From Anaeramoeba flamelloides (Eukaryota > Metamonada > Anaeramoebidae), in assembly GCA_027625915.1 (NCBI GenBank), contig JANTQA010000029.1, positions 7,936,001 through 8,000,000 on the forward strand: 64,000 nt of DNA, written 5' to 3'. This document shows positions 22,301-33,249 of the stretch, piece by piece (the first letter of the stretch is position 1; each line of letters begins with the position of its first letter). Made by a program: the position numbers and the translations under genes. The notes beneath the pieces were generated by a model. It had not been told where the DNA came from. It was given only the letters and a program-made list of their open reading frames with translations, and made no database searches.

Positions 22301-25223
22301 CTCTGAAGATTGATAATTCAACCTTTAAATTTGTGAAATAGAAATTTTTTTCTGAAATTCTTGGGATATTTACTATTACAAGGATCTTTTTTTAATTGAT
22401 GAGATAAACAAATAGCACTATTTTACTAATAGATTTTTTAGAAACATTTAAACCATGGAGACACAATAATCTGATTTTAATTCAAAACAGCATGTTTTAA
22501 ATCAAGACTTCTCCGCGGTAGAAGCCAATCCCTTAAACCCTTAAAGATATTCCACATTAATATTTTTTTAAAAAATCAAATGTCGAATTTAAATTTTAGT
22601 CTAATAATAATTTTTTTAGACAATAGTTGGTTTGTGATATTTGGAACCGATTTTTCAATGTGGTAAATTGAACTTTGATACAACCAGCATTGTTCCTTTG
22701 TTTCCATATCCTAAACAACTGCAATTCAAATGTTTTTTTTTTGTAAAAAAATAATAAAAATATTAAAACCACATATATTTAATATGGAAATTAAAAACAA
22801 ATAAATCATTTCCAATGAAGTTTCTTCTCCACTAAAATACAATTTAGTATTCATGTAATTATTGTAAAAAAAAAAATGTTAAAAAAACAATTTATTAAGA
22901 AAATTTTTTATAATAAATAAATATATGTCCCTACGACCCAAAAAAAACTAAAAATGGAAAACTGAACAAATAAGTTCCATTAAAAAAATTAAAAAAACTA
23001 AATGAAAAAATAAAAATATATAAAATTTCCATTTAACTTTTTCTTGAAAACATTTTTTGCCAAAATGATTGAATTCAAACTTGAAATTATGGATATTTTT
23101 ATATACAATATCTTATTTTAACTCATTTACTAAAACAAATTCTAAATTATGGGAATTTTATTTTCACAAAAGGAACTAATTTGGTCTTCAAATGTTTTTT
23201 TTATTTTTAAATGGTAAAATTAAAAAAAAAGTTATTTAAAAACGATAAAAGCTCTGAATAATAATTCTAATTTAATATATTAACTTATTATTTGATTTCA
23301 AAATTTTCTCAACCCCAATTTTTCAAAAAAAAATAAAAAAGTGAACAGTAATTTCAAAAAATATTTTCGATATTCAAAAGTTGAGAGTGTTTATATTCAA
23401 AAAAAAAATTATCCCAGTGGTTAATTGAATTAAGTTATAAGACTAGATTTGGAAAAATATTAATCAGAAAAAAATAGTACTTTTTTATAATTTGTACATA
23501 TAGAATTTCAAAAAATAAAAACAAAAACAAAAAAAAATTAATTTAACAAAAATTTTAATAATAAAAGAAAGGTTATAACTTTTGATAATAAATGGAAACC
23601 ACTTTAAAAAAAATTAACTTATCTTAATAATAATGATAATACTTTAAATAGGTGGTAGTTATTGATTTAGATCGAAATATGGTAACTTGTTCAACTGCGA
23701 TTGAAACACCACCGGCTCGAATTCTTAATAGACTATTAAAATCCATAAAAAAGCATGCGAATATTTTCAATTCAAATCAAATAATTTCCAAAAGAAAAAC
23801 TTTAATCACAAAAAGGCCACGTGCAAAATCTGTATGGCATTCAAGCCAATTTCGATGTGGATCCTATTCCAGTCTATCCGAAACAGATGATCAAAATATA
23901 AATAATTCTAATAAACAAACCAACAACAACAGTAACAAGAATACAAACAACAACAATAATGATCAATTATTTTTATTAAAACAAAGTATGGACATTAACA
24001 AAATTCGAAAAGCATTTGTCAATTTTTTTCTTTCGTTATTATGGAAATATACGACTTATGTTAAATTTGAAGAAATTGAACAAATGAGTGAAGAAGATCA
24101 ATTTTTGCTAAATCTGAATGATATATTTGACTCTGAAGGCTTTTTAAAGAATTGCTCTGAGGACATTGTGCCTTATTTGAAAAAATTTATACAAAGTCAA
24201 ATGTTTATTTATTTCCTTCAAGAATCATTAAACCCTGAATTTAAAGAAACCTTTTTCTGCAAAGCTTTAAAAAATAAATCGATAAGGCATTATAAAAGGT
24301 ATTTACAAATAAAAATGCAAAAAGAAAAGGTTAGCGGATTTATACAAAAACAAGGGAAATTTCGACATAGTTGGAAAAAGAGATTTTTTGAACTTGAAAA
24401 TAGAGAATTAAGATATTACCATGTTGTAAATTATTCGACAAAAAAAGAAAAGAAGAAATTTAGAGGTAAAATTATTATTACTCCAGGGAAAACAAAATTC
24501 TTGATACCTTATAAAACTGATACTTTCCCAACGGACTATGCCTTTATTTTAAAAAATGAAAATCGCGAATGGAAATTATGCTGCGAAAATTACAATGAAT
24601 TTAAAAAATGGATCATTTCAATAAGAGCGGAAAGCTTTAACGATGAAGAAATTAAAAAAATCCGTAAAAAATTGATGGCACAAGTTAGTATTCCAAAAAA
24701 ATGCCAAGATTTGCATCATAAAAAGACATCTTGCAATTTATTACAAACTTGCATGAATGAAAAAAATATGTCTACGAGATTTATTGGCACACTGTGTACC
24801 GAAGAAGGCTTTGAAATGATCAAAAATTGCATGGACAAACACAAAGATATTAAGAAAAAAGGAACGGAAAAGGGAAAATTACATAATCATTTATTTGATT
24901 CATTACATTCACACCAAATTCAAACAGATTCAGATTCATCATCATCTCCTTCATCACCATCGTCATCATCATCTTCTTCCACTTCAGATTCTGAATTACA
25001 ATCAGATTCTTTTTTAGATATTGATGAAGATTTGAAAAATAATGATAAAAATGATGACAAGAAGATTGAAAATAATAGTACCTCCAATAAAAATAACAAC
25101 AAAGAAGAAAATCCAGAATCTGAATGTGATTCAAAATCAGAATCGGAATCGGAATCGGATTCAAAATTAAAATCAACTAAGGACAAAATAAAAAGGAATC
25201 AATCAATTAAAACAAAAAAATAA
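16353..25223 (+). CDS. DENN-domain (Rab GEF type) protein with PH domain
   Basis: DENN modules act as exchange factors for Rab GTPases on membranes; the PH domain probably aids membrane targeting. Exon 1 starts at ATG 16353 and encodes the uDENN part (LLYENILVSGIGDE, FVLTDVKGDRLYGF, ARALTLITKHPF, then LNNVPFPSVS) plus an Asn/Lys-rich linker. It likely ends at 17112 or 17174, before in-frame GTAAAA donors. Exon 21422-21649 encodes the cDENN core (ALLNECRVVVTSKSYS, RVLLYPFNYPYTYIPILP, ESPIPYFVGCHSSILE) and ends at donor GTAAGT. Exon 23652-25223 finishes it (VVVIDLDRN), then gives the dDENN helices, a PH domain at exon residues 225-328 (SGFIQKQGKFRHSWKKRFFE) and an acidic Ser-rich tail. About 30-40 family residues before the cDENN core are missing; a candidate exon near 18524-18590 lacks a normal donor. 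Introns of about 4.3 and 2.0 kb are repeat-filled. Confidence 0.9.
17480..18150 (+). repeat. Degenerate tandem repeat, period about 45 bases
   Basis: Copies begin with variants of CACAGGATCTCAATTAC and end in an A run plus AATTC: near 17540, 17585, 17630, 18076 and 18121. The third copy is split by the 400-base hairpin element at 17640-18039. Located in the long intron of the DENN gene. Non-coding. Confidence 0.7.
17640..18039. mobile_element. 400-bp inverted-repeat element inserted in a tandem repeat
   Basis: Outer ends are GCCATTTTCAAAAAGTGAAT (17640-17659) and its near reverse complement at 18020-18039. An inner inverted repeat is nearly perfect over 65 bases: 17731-17796 against 17955-18019. 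The outer third also holds a direct repeat (17654-17696 and 17903-17943). No coding capacity. Its ends coincide with the break in the surrounding tandem array, so the insertion boundaries are well defined. Confidence 0.85.
19108..20400 (-). mobile_element. 5'-truncated LINE remnant (reverse transcriptase C-terminal part)
   Basis: Reading the minus strand from 20383 downward, translation shows the end of an RT palm (NEIKYLGI), the thumb (ALKIQLFKAVILPHILYGFG) and the C-terminal zinc-knuckle-like segment (LNRYSYRWKKRV, CPCCKKKIDDVNHFIWGC). It closes at a stop at 19108. The frame is interrupted by a few in-frame stops and by an AT-rich insertion of about 150 bases near 19770-19915. The catalytic YADD region and everything upstream are absent, the usual result of 5' truncation. 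It lies antisense in the DENN gene intron. Non-LTR type is judged from the ILYG thumb motif followed by the Cys/His segment. Confidence 0.85.
20420..20720 (-). repeat. Dispersed repeat family A, diverged inverted copy
   Basis: Contains GATCAATCGATCAAATG, ATACCATCAATCAATTGGA and, further on, CACTGTGTCCAAAATTTTTG. These match the reverse complement of the family at 1-260 and 63600-63930, with more differences. It directly follows the truncated end of the LINE remnant. Intron sequence. Confidence 0.5.
22040..22560 (+). repeat. Dispersed repeat family G, copy 1
   Basis: Matches 40240-41010 in inverted orientation (CAATAATCATCAACATAAAA, TCTACATTTCGAAACAAATT, GAAAAGATATTTTTCAACTT). It is partly present at 62090-62420, also inverted. 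Its right end, GGTAGAAGCCAATCCCTTAA, recurs at 32740-32765. It lies in the 2.0 kb intron of the DENN gene. Confidence 0.7.
22925..23475 (-). repeat. Dispersed repeat family D, copy 2
   Basis: Reverse-complement partner of 4440-5010. Landmarks in this orientation are CTACGACCC, AACTGAACAAATAAG, GAACAGTAATTTC and CCCAGTGGTTAATTGAATT. Together with family G it accounts for most of the DENN intron 21650-23651. Confidence 0.75.
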
Positions 25224-26172
25224 AAGAAAAATTTTATTTATTTCTTGATTTATTAAAATAAAAAACTAGTCAACATTATTTTTTTTTTATTGCTAATTCG
25301 GAAAGGTGATTCAACAAAATTACTTTCTGTTTGTCGTTAGGTTTTTTTTTAATTTTAGAAATAAAACATAAAACCTCAAGAAAACCGCGGTTAGGTGTTT
25401 TTTACTTTTATAAATTAAAAAAAAACCTAGTGCACTCTAAGACACTCTACAACACTTTCTTAAAACTCTAAAATTTATTTTTAAAGTTTTCTATCCTAGT
25501 ATATAATTTAAGCAAGATTATAACTCATAGGATATTATCTTTTCTTTAAAAAATGAAAAGAATAAAAATTTCTAAACAGAGACAAGAAAAAGAGAAAGAA
25601 AAGCAAGAAATGAAAAGAGAGTAAAAAAAAATATCAAAAAAATTTAAACATAATTAAAAGTGTTCTTTTGTACACCAATTGTTGAATGGGTTGCGTTTTG
25701 TTTCCTTTTAAGATGAAAGTTTTACCAATAATTTCTAGATTACAACCAGAATACCCCTTGTTTTCATAATTTTGCACTTGAAAGAATTTGATCCTCGTAA
25801 AAGGTATCGTTACTACGGTAATCAAAAGAAGTTAATCCCAGTGTAAGATGATTATATTTAAAAAATGTTAAACTACATTATATGTATTTTCATAAAAGAA
25901 GTTCAATTAACATATCTTTATTTCTCTTCTTCAATATTTTGCCAACCAAATGAGTAACACGTAGCTGATTATTTTCTTCTACTCTGCTTTTTAATAAATA
26001 AAAATACTAAAAAAAAAAAATCTTTCTTCACGTAAAAAAAAGAAAATGAAAAAATAATATGAAAAAATTGTTTCGTTTTTTCATTCTGATTAAGAAGTTT
26101 GTAATAGACTGTAGATAACTGGATAACTCAATTTGAAAAAGAAATTAAGGTATAAAATCATAGATTAGGAAC
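25224..26172. other. Downstream of the DENN gene; fold-back fragment at 25361-25500
   Basis: Presumed 3' region. The part 25361-25500 carries AAAACC, CTCAAGAAAACC, AACCTAGTGCACTCTAAG and AGTTTTCTATCC words shared with the fold-back cluster at 47.9-48.6 kb. No gene seen; the minus frame at 25634-25825 has no supporting motif. Confidence 0.45.
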
Positions 26173-26364
26173 CATTTTCCAGTCAAAAGAGATCCAATTG
26201 AAATAGAGTAAAATATATGTCTTTAAAGCGTTTGAATGGAGATTAGAAGAAAAAAATGTGAAAAGAAAATTTCAAAATTGAAATTTCCAATTTAATTTTT
26301 TTCTTCTAATCTCCATTCAAATCCTTTAAACACATATATTTTACTCTATTTCAACTGGAAAATG
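26173..26364. mobile_element. 192-bp hairpin element
   Basis: The left arm 26173-26256 and right arm 26294-26364 are inverted copies (CATTTTCCAG at left, CTGGAAAATG at right; inner part TTTGAATGGAGATTAGAAGA). The left arm has a 14-base extra segment. The arm sequence matches the right-hand ends of elements at 40020-40108 and 46190-46265, so this is a short inverted dimer of that family's terminus. Confidence 0.8.
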
Positions 26365-26639
26365 TTCTATTTGGATTTTTTTGAAAATTTTTTTTTTTAT
26401 AATTAGATTTCTATACAAAAAAATTAAATTGTTAATTTAAAAATATTTAGATCATTGTATAGCTCATTTTTCATTTTTGTTTTACCAAAAGCTTTTTTAT
26501 TTCAAAAAAAACCAATTTTTATCAAGATTCAAAAAATAATCTACAAACTGTACTTGATCATATTTGATCGATTTCTTTTATTATTTTTTATATTCTATTC
26601 CTTCTATATACCCTAAGTCACCTTGAGAGAGTTTGGTAA

Positions 26640-27030
26640 ACTATTCTTCAAAAACAAGTACGATACTGAGAAGATTCAAATGAAAATAAGGGATTAATAG
26701 AAAGAAATTTTATTCTGATTCCAAATTCTTTTGATTTCTCAATTAGAATGGAAAATAAATGATTATCAAATCAAACAAAAACTTACAATAAATCTTTATT
26801 TCTGAAAACGAATCAAAAAATAACTTATTTTCTGAAAAGAAACTAGAATTAGATGAATTAAATGAAAATAGGATTTTTAAATTCATTTTGAGAAATTCTT
26901 TCCAAATAAAAAGTAATTTGTTTAATCAAAGATTTAAAAAATAAATATTTTTACTCATTCAACATTAAAAGTAAAAAAGAAAAATCTAGAAGTAAGTACA
27001 TAAAAAATAACCGGAAAGATAAATAAATAA
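26640..27030 (+). repeat. Dispersed repeat family H, copy 1
   Basis: Matches 62540-62980 in inverted orientation; landmarks are AATCTTTATTTCTGAA, ACTAGAATTAGATGAATTAA, ATGAAAATAGGATTTTTAAA and ACCGGAAA near the right end. Non-coding spacer between the DENN and ankyrin-BTB genes. Confidence 0.7.
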
Positions 27031-27278
27031 TTTATTTTTTGAGATTTTTTTTATCATTTTTTGAATTTGTTGATTAATATTTTTTTAAAATTATGGGTGA
27101 ATATATTATACTATGGTTACATTTCACTTCTCTATTTTTTTAAAAAATATTAATGTATTTGGTTTAAGAAATGATTTTGATATAATTCAATTTGAAATAA
27201 ACGGTGGTGCTCAAAAGTTGTAAAATGTGCTGAACCCATTAAATATTTTATAAATAAGTAGAGCTTTAAACATTATAT

Positions 27279-29084
27279 TCATTTAATCAATTCTTTTTTG
27301 GAATTTAATAAATAATTAAGAGAGCATTTCGGATTTAATTGATAATAATTGGAATAATAAATCAAATCATCAATATTTTGTTTATTTAAAGATTTTGTAT
27401 CAATTTTTCCGGTGTATAAATATTTAAATATCAGGTGAAGAGATTGTAAAGGCAATTTAGTATAATCTTGTATTGAATTGATATTAGGGTCATTAATACT
27501 CGATATCATCCCCCTAAATAAACCACTTCTTGATAGTAACATAAATAAATGCATTTTTATTTTTAAATTGGTTTTTTTGTTAATAATAATTTCAAAATCT
27601 TTTAGATCTTCCGCTTCATATAAATTAATCATTGATTTTCTTAATTTAAAATTTTTTTTCAAAGTTTTGAAAGTTATATCGAATTCATTGATAATTTTCT
27701 GAAATTGGATAAAATTATCTTCTTCATTTTCATTTTTATTTTTATTTTCGTTTTCATTTTCATTTTCATTATCATTATCTATTTGTATTTCAATTCCCTT
27801 TTCCTTTTTCTTTTTCCTTCCCCCCCTTTGCTCTATTTTCTTTTTCTTGTTCCTTAATTTTTCCTTTTTCATTCCCTCCTCTACATTCTTCCTGGACACT
27901 TTTTTACGCTGTGACCAATCTTGCACACTTTTGTTATCATCATCGTCGTCATTACCGCCGCCATTATTCTTTTTTGGTATTTGATCAGAATAAATCCAAA
28001 TTAAAAAATGATTAATATTTTTTTTGGGATATTTGTTTAAAACTTCAATTATTCGATTAATATTTTTTTTTAATCTCCACTCAACAATAAATTTATGAAA
28101 TTTGATTCCTTTAATTTCACAATCAGTGAATTCTTTATTATTGAAAAAAGTCAAAAAATCTTCCTGCAAAGAATCAAAATTGACTTCAAATAATTGTTTC
28201 AGTAAATGATATTTTGGATTTACGTTTATTTTCTTTTTTTTATATCGTAATTTTTCAAATGCATAAAATTTTGCTGATTTATCAAAATGATCTAATTGGT
28301 TTGGATCGGCACCATTTTTTAAAAAAAACTTTATGATTTTAAAGTCGGGTTCATTGCATGCCTGACAATAACAATGGAATGAAGTTCGTTTGTATTTATT
28401 CAATTGGTTGATATTGGCACCATTTTTTATAAATAATTGAAGAATTTCCTTTTTAATAGGAAGAGACCTTCTTTTGCAATAATAATGGAAAGGCGTATCT
28501 TGATAATAGCTTTTTTTATTTATATCTGCACCATACTTTAAAAATAATTCAAAGAGCTCACGATTATAAGGAACATTTCGACGGCAAATTTCATGAAAGG
28601 GAGTTTCCTCATCCTTGTCAATTGGCATGTTTGGTTCAGCTCCATTTTTTAAAAATAATTCAAGAATTTTCAGATCAGGATTCCTTTCTGAGAGATAACC
28701 AAAAGGGGAGATATTATTAGTGTTTTGAAGATTTGGGTTAGCTCCATGATCAAAAAATAATTCAAAAATAGATATATCGGGAATCTTCTTGCTGCAACAA
28801 ACACGGGTAAAGGGGGTATCACAAAAACTACAAAAGAAATTTGGATCAGCTCCATTTTCTAAAAAATATTTTAAAATTTTGTAATCCTTTTTTTTTTGAT
28901 TACATAAAATAGAAAATGCCGATCTACTGAAAGTATTCTTTTTTTGGTTTGGGTTTGCATTGTTTTTGAAAAATAATTTGATGATTTTTAAATTTACATT
29001 TTTTCGATCACAAATTAACATAAAAGGTGTTCTATAAGGTTTTTCTTTTTGATATTGGTTGACTTTCAATCCATTACGTATCAA
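27279..29084 (-). CDS. Ankyrin-repeat and BTB/POZ domain protein
   Basis: A cytoplasmic scaffold type; BTB domains often dimerise or bind cullin-3, and ankyrin repeats bind partners. The frame holds about nine ankyrin repeats over residues 1-300, marked by the recurring pattern FFLKNGADPN plus TPF/SAF..C. A degenerate BTB-like segment follows (DFLTFFNNKEFTDCEIKGIK to HFLIWIYSDQI, about 320-395), then a Lys/Glu/Asn low-complexity linker and a clearer BTB near 500-590 (DFEIIINKKTNLKIKMHLFM to LHLIFKYLYTGKI). No ATG opens the frame: the open reading continues upstream to about 29150 with another partial repeat (CLCDLNYETFKFLIRNG). A short upstream exon is therefore likely, or translation starts at the internal ATG at 29021. 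Ends at a stop at 27279. Confidence 0.88.
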   Translation of the reverse strand: MIRNGLKVNQYQKEKPYRTPFMLICDRKNVNLKIIKLFFKNNANPNQKKNTFSRSAFSILCNQKKKDYKILKYFLENGADPNFFCSFCDTPFTRVCCSKKIPDISIFELFFDHGANPNLQNTNNISPFGYLSERNPDLKILELFLKNGAEPNMPIDKDEETPFHEICRRNVPYNRELFELFLKYGADINKKSYYQDTPFHYYCKRRSLPIKKEILQLFIKNGANINQLNKYKRTSFHCYCQACNEPDFKIIKFFLKNGADPNQLDHFDKSAKFYAFEKLRYKKKKINVNPKYHLLKQLFEVNFDSLQEDFLTFFNNKEFTDCEIKGIKFHKFIVEWRLKKNINRIIEVLNKYPKKNINHFLIWIYSDQIPKKNNGGGNDDDDDNKSVQDWSQRKKVSRKNVEEGMKKEKLRNKKKKIEQRGGRKKKKEKGIEIQIDNDNENENENENKNKNENEEDNFIQFQKIINEFDITFKTLKKNFKLRKSMINLYEAEDLKDFEIIINKKTNLKIKMHLFMLLSRSGLFRGMISSINDPNINSIQDYTKLPLQSLHLIFKYLYTGKIDTKSLNKQNIDDLIYYSNYYQLNPKCSLNYLLNSKKELIK

Positions 29085-29167
29085 AAATTTGAAAGTCTCA
29101 TAATTAAGATCACATAAGCAAATATAATTTATTTTTATTTTAGTTTTTTGATCTTATATAATTTGTT

Positions 29168-29232
29168 TATTTGGGATTATATAGATATAAATAGATAATT
29201 GAATATAAATAGATAATTGGATATAAATATAA
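29168..29232. repeat. Short tandem repeat, unit about 21 bases
   Basis: Two to three copies of ATATAAATAGATAATTGAAT with single changes, followed by ATATAAAT runs. It lies just upstream of the ankyrin-BTB frame, where a 5' exon or promoter would be. Confidence 0.8.
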
Positions 29233-30819
29233 ATATAGTTATGTTTGTATGTATGTTATTTTTTTTTTATTTTTTATTTTTTTTTTCTGTATCTACAAAG
29301 TTGAAATTATTAATTCTTTAAATAAAAGTAACATTTAAAGATGTTGAAATATTATATCAATGAAATTTTTTTTTACCAAAATTTTGAAAATTAAATATTT
29401 TTTCCATCTGGGGATTAATCTTAAAAATAACAGGCCTCTACATTAACTAAAAGGATTCAGAAAATCACCTTAAGTCAAATATATTTGAACTATCTTGATT
29501 TTTCATTTTGCTCAGGATCAATTTAAAATATGATTACTTTTCCATTTTAGGAACTGTTTTTTCCAATAATAAAGTTTAAATTGTATGTCATGAACAAATT
29601 CTTTCAATAAATTTTCTCCTTGTGTTTATCATACCAAACAAAAGATACAAAATCTTGGCTGAATTTTCCAAAAGTGCTCGAGCTCAAAAAAAAAGATGAG
29701 AAATTCATAGTTGAAGAAATTTTCGCTCTGGCAAATTTGACTTTGAAACATAAAATCACAAATAAATGTGAAATGTTTTTTGAATACTTTTTTGATCTCT
29801 TCTCAAATTATCTGATTCTTACTTGTTCATTAAAATAAAAGTGAAATTGTATTAATGGCATTTGAATTCTAAATGGGAAAATTTTTAACTTCATTTTCAA
29901 TTTATCTTTTCAAATAGAGATATACCCCAAAATGAAACCTACTTCTTTGAAAAATCAGTTTAGTCAAAGAAAAATCTGGAAAAGGAAGTGAAAAAGTCGT
30001 CCCAGTTATAATTCAAATACCAGTATGGAATTTTAATTTGTCTTTTCAGAGTAAATTCAACAAAATCCATTCATAAATTAACTTGAATTAAGAACACTAA
30101 AATTGAAAATGTAGTGAGATCTAACAAAAATTTGTCTTTTAAAAAAGTTTTCAGAAGTCAAAAAAAAAAAATCAAAAATGTTTTTTTGTTTAAACACAAA
30201 TTTTTTTTTTATCCTTCTTTTAATCTAATTAGCTTAACTTGACAAACCAAACTTAAAAACAAAAAAAAAAAAAGATCGTCAAGATCTTAATTCTAAGAGT
30301 TCAAAAGAAGATTAGAATATTTTTCATTTCTTTTTGAAAAAGTTAATCACAAAAATCACAGAAATCTACATCTCAATTTTTGAAAACCTTTAAATTTTTA
30401 GTACTCACAAGCAATTCAGACAATTTGGTGTTTTTCTAATTCTAAATTAATTATAAAGTGTGTCTTATAAATGACAAATTTTGAATTTTTTGTAAACCGG
30501 AAGATTTTAGGTTTGAAATTGAAATAAATTTTCTGGTAAAGAGTTTTAATCGAGGTAAAATATTGTGTTTTTATAATTCATAAAAATACATTTTTAAACC
30601 AAAAATACTTCTTTATTATTTAAAAAAAGAATTTATGTCAATTATTTTTGGGAAGTTTAGAAGATTTGATTTAAGTGAATAAATTAAAGTCTGGATCTTT
30701 GAAAAATAGATTCTGAACAAAAAAAAAATTAAATATAAAATTAAACTTTTCAGTAAATATACTTTTTTTTTCAAGATTGTTGAAAAGAAAGAATCCAAAT
30801 AAGTTTAAAAATGAATCCT
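29233..30819. other. Intergenic sequence with repeat remnants
   Basis: The part 29880-30060 shares words with 39600-39790 and is probably a repeat. A plus-strand frame at 29620-29838 (no ATG; contains WLNFPKVLELKKKDEKFIVE) has slightly protein-like composition but no known motif. Nothing else recognised. Confidence 0.4.
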
Positions 30820-31020
30820 TGAATAAAAAAAAATTGATCATTTTTGTTATTTTGAAGATCAGAGAAGTATCAAGTATAATATTAAAAATTTTCACTTTTA
30901 AAAAAACAGACAAAATTTAATCATTTAAATTATTTTTTGAGTTTTTTATTATGAACTAACTATTAATAATTATATTGTTATTATTATTTATTTAAACTAT
31001 ATTATTGAAACTGGGGATAT
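30820..31020 (+). repeat. Dispersed repeat family I, copy 1 (about 200 bases)
   Basis: Nearly identical, in direct orientation, to 59567-59762: AAAATTGATCATTTTTGTTA, GAAGATCAGAGAAGT, TTATTATGAACTAACTATTA and TATTATTGAAACTGGG are shared. It is the most similar repeat pair I noticed, so probably one of the youngest. Confidence 0.85.
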
Positions 31021-31079
31021 TTAGTAATTTTTGAGAAAAAAATTTAAATTCAATTTGTTAAACCCCTTTAAAATTAAAC

Positions 31080-31690
31080 AAAAAAATACAAAATAAATTC
31101 TATAATCTATATCTGTCGATATATATATACCATAAACTTGAAAGGTAACCAGCCAAAAAATGAAAAATTCAATTTTTTTAAGAATCAACCAAACTAAGAT
31201 TTTTTAGAAATACGTGAAATATATAAACTTCATATTAGAGTTGATATTCATAAAAGAAAAGTCTGCACAAACTATAAATTTATAAAAAAAAAAAATGTTA
31301 AAAAAATTGTTTGGTCCTTTCATTGGAATGTCTCTTGCAAAAATTTCCCAATTTCTATGGAAAATTAAAATTGTTGACAATAAGATTTTTTAATTGCAAG
31401 TGTATTGATTTTAAAAGAAATTACAAATCTTCAAATTTCTTAAAGTTAATTTGGAGTTTTTAAATTTTTTTTTTTTCAAAATGACTTTTATTAAAAAGAA
31501 ACCAAAAAGAAAAAGAAAAAAAAAAGTAAAAAATAAAAAAAAAAAAAATTGACTAAATTAGAAAAAATGATTTTAATCAAAAAATTGAAATTATATTTTG
31601 AGAAGAATACTGGATTAAACTTATAGAATATGTTCTATTCCTTCATAAAATTCGGCCCTTTTGACTGAAAAAGAGTTTAGCTGAGATACT
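31080..31690 (+). repeat. Dispersed repeat family E, copy 2
   Basis: Direct-orientation partner of 5190-5760, ending in CCCTTTTGACTGAAAAAGAG. It sits right after the family I copy. Confidence 0.7.
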
Positions 31691-31720
31691 ATAATTTAGA
31701 AATAGTGATATAATAAAATT

Positions 31721-31966
31721 TTGAAAGAATATCTTTTGGTATCAATTTATAAATTCACAATATTTAACTGTGACCGGTTTAAATCTGAATACTATTATTT
31801 TCCAATTAAAAAACGAAAATTTTTAGATCAAATTCCAAAATATTTTTGTTGTTTATATGCTGAAGTCAAACCAAAGATCACTACAACATGGTTTAGAAAT
31901 GATATTTTTAGACATTTAAAACAAAAAGCCTTCATAAACTCAAAGACAAAATTTTTACTCTACTAA
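31721..31966 (+). CDS. Unidentified open frame, doubtful
   Basis: An 81-codon frame without an ATG. It contains FLDQIPKYFCCLYAEVKPKI and FRNDIFRHLKQKAF, which look more protein-like than nearby chance frames. No family recognised. It follows the end of a family E repeat, so it may be a degraded exon or a mobile-element remnant. I give it little weight. Confidence 0.2.
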   Translation: MKEYLLVSIYKFTIFNCDRFKSEYYYFPIKKRKFLDQIPKYFCCLYAEVKPKITTTWFRNDIFRHLKQKAFINSKTKFLLY

Positions 31967-32143
31967 TTTGATTATAGCACTAATAATTCATATTCATTTT
32001 GGAAATTACAATAAAAATTATAACATATTAATTGGAAAATAGCAGTAATATTATTTGTAAAATAAAAATATCAAAATTTTCATTCATCTTTCCAAAATAA
32101 ACACATTCTAAGAATTGCCGTTGTTGTAAAAAAGGGAAATATG

Positions 32144-32601
32144 ACCGTTCTGAAAAAAAAGTTCAACACGGTTTTTCGTTGGGAAAACATTAATAGAATC
32201 ATAGAAACCTGAAAACGAAAAGTAAAATCAATTAAAGAAGAAACCAATTCACCTTAAATAATAATCCATTATATTATTTTCAATCAAACCAACAAACACA
32301 ATTTAAATCTATTTTATATCGAAATTGTTGGTGTGGTTTTGGAGATCTCAAAAATAGTCGAATTTTTTGAACAAATTTTTAATAATTGATCAATCAAAGA
32401 AAAACCCCAACCAAAAGATAGTATTAAAAAAACTGTTATTGTGTTGAATCCTTCATTTTTTCTTTATTTATTTCTTTATTCTTTTATTAATTGATCTTAC
32501 TTTGAATTTTCAGGTTTCTGTGATTCTGTGAAGGTTCCCAATCAAAAACAGTGTTGAACTTTTTTTTCTGAAACTGTTTTCCTTTTTTTTTCCAGAACGG
32601 T
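32144..32601. mobile_element. 458-bp terminal-inverted-repeat element (family C)
   Basis: Ends are ACCGTTCTG (32144-32152) and CAGAACGGT (32593-32601). Long imperfect inverted arms lie inside: GTTCAACACGGTTTTTCG and AGAAACCTGAAAA at left against TTTTCAGGTTTCTGTGAT and AACAGTGTTGAAC at right. Single-arm relatives are at 1915-2130, 51150-51420 and 58200-58320. No coding capacity: a non-autonomous DNA transposon type. Confidence 0.75.
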
Positions 32602-33109
32602 AAGGATCATTTTTATTGATGAGGATCAACTTTTTTTACTATTTGACTAATCGATTTTTTTAAAGACATTTGAACCATTGCGAACTAATATCATTAACAC
32701 ATAATAACAACTTACTTTAGTTCCTAGGCTTCTCCTTGGTAGACGCTAATCCCTTAAGCAACTGAAGAATACTGAATCCAACTGATGCAATTTGAAACCA
32801 AACTGAAGTGAATTGAATCGAACTTTCCGTACAATCTATCAAGTCGTTACTTGGACTCGGTTTTTGCAAAAACCAATTCTTCACCTTAAAAACACAGAAC
32901 TTTGTAGAGCTAACCTCTGTCTCTAAAGTTCTAATTCAACAATTGACAAAGTAACTTATTTCATTTGATCTATAGTTGTTCAAATATTTAGCTCTCTTTA
33001 TTAAACAAATTATGGTTGCGATCCAAACAAATTCGACCTAAAATTAAACAACCACCAACACATTCAATACTTAATGTCTAAAAAAACTTTTCAATCAAGT
33101 TTTTACTTT

Positions 33110-33249
33110 TTTTTGTTATTTTTTTTACTCTTCCCTTTCTAATTTTTCTTTTTTTTTTGTCTTTGTTTGGAAATAATTTTTTCTTTTCATTTTTTAAAGA
33201 AAAGATATCCTTGGGTTATAAACTTGCCTACATTATAACAGGGATAAAA
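33110..33249 (+). repeat. Dispersed repeat family L, copy 1
   Basis: Shares GTCTTTGTTTGGAAATAA-like, TTTTCTTTTCATTTT and CTTGCCTACATTATA words with 42720-42870. The shared stretch resumes with GAATTACCTCTCTTC at 33397-33411 and 42919-42933. Confidence 0.55.

Noticed and set aside
24850-25186. Minus-strand frames opposite the DENN gene tail
   Set aside because: Antisense of a Ser/Asp/Glu-rich low-complexity tail with no domain.
30671-30913. Minus-strand frame of 80 codons
   Set aside because: Partly overlaps the family I repeat and is Phe/Leu/Asn-rich as expected from random AT-rich DNA.
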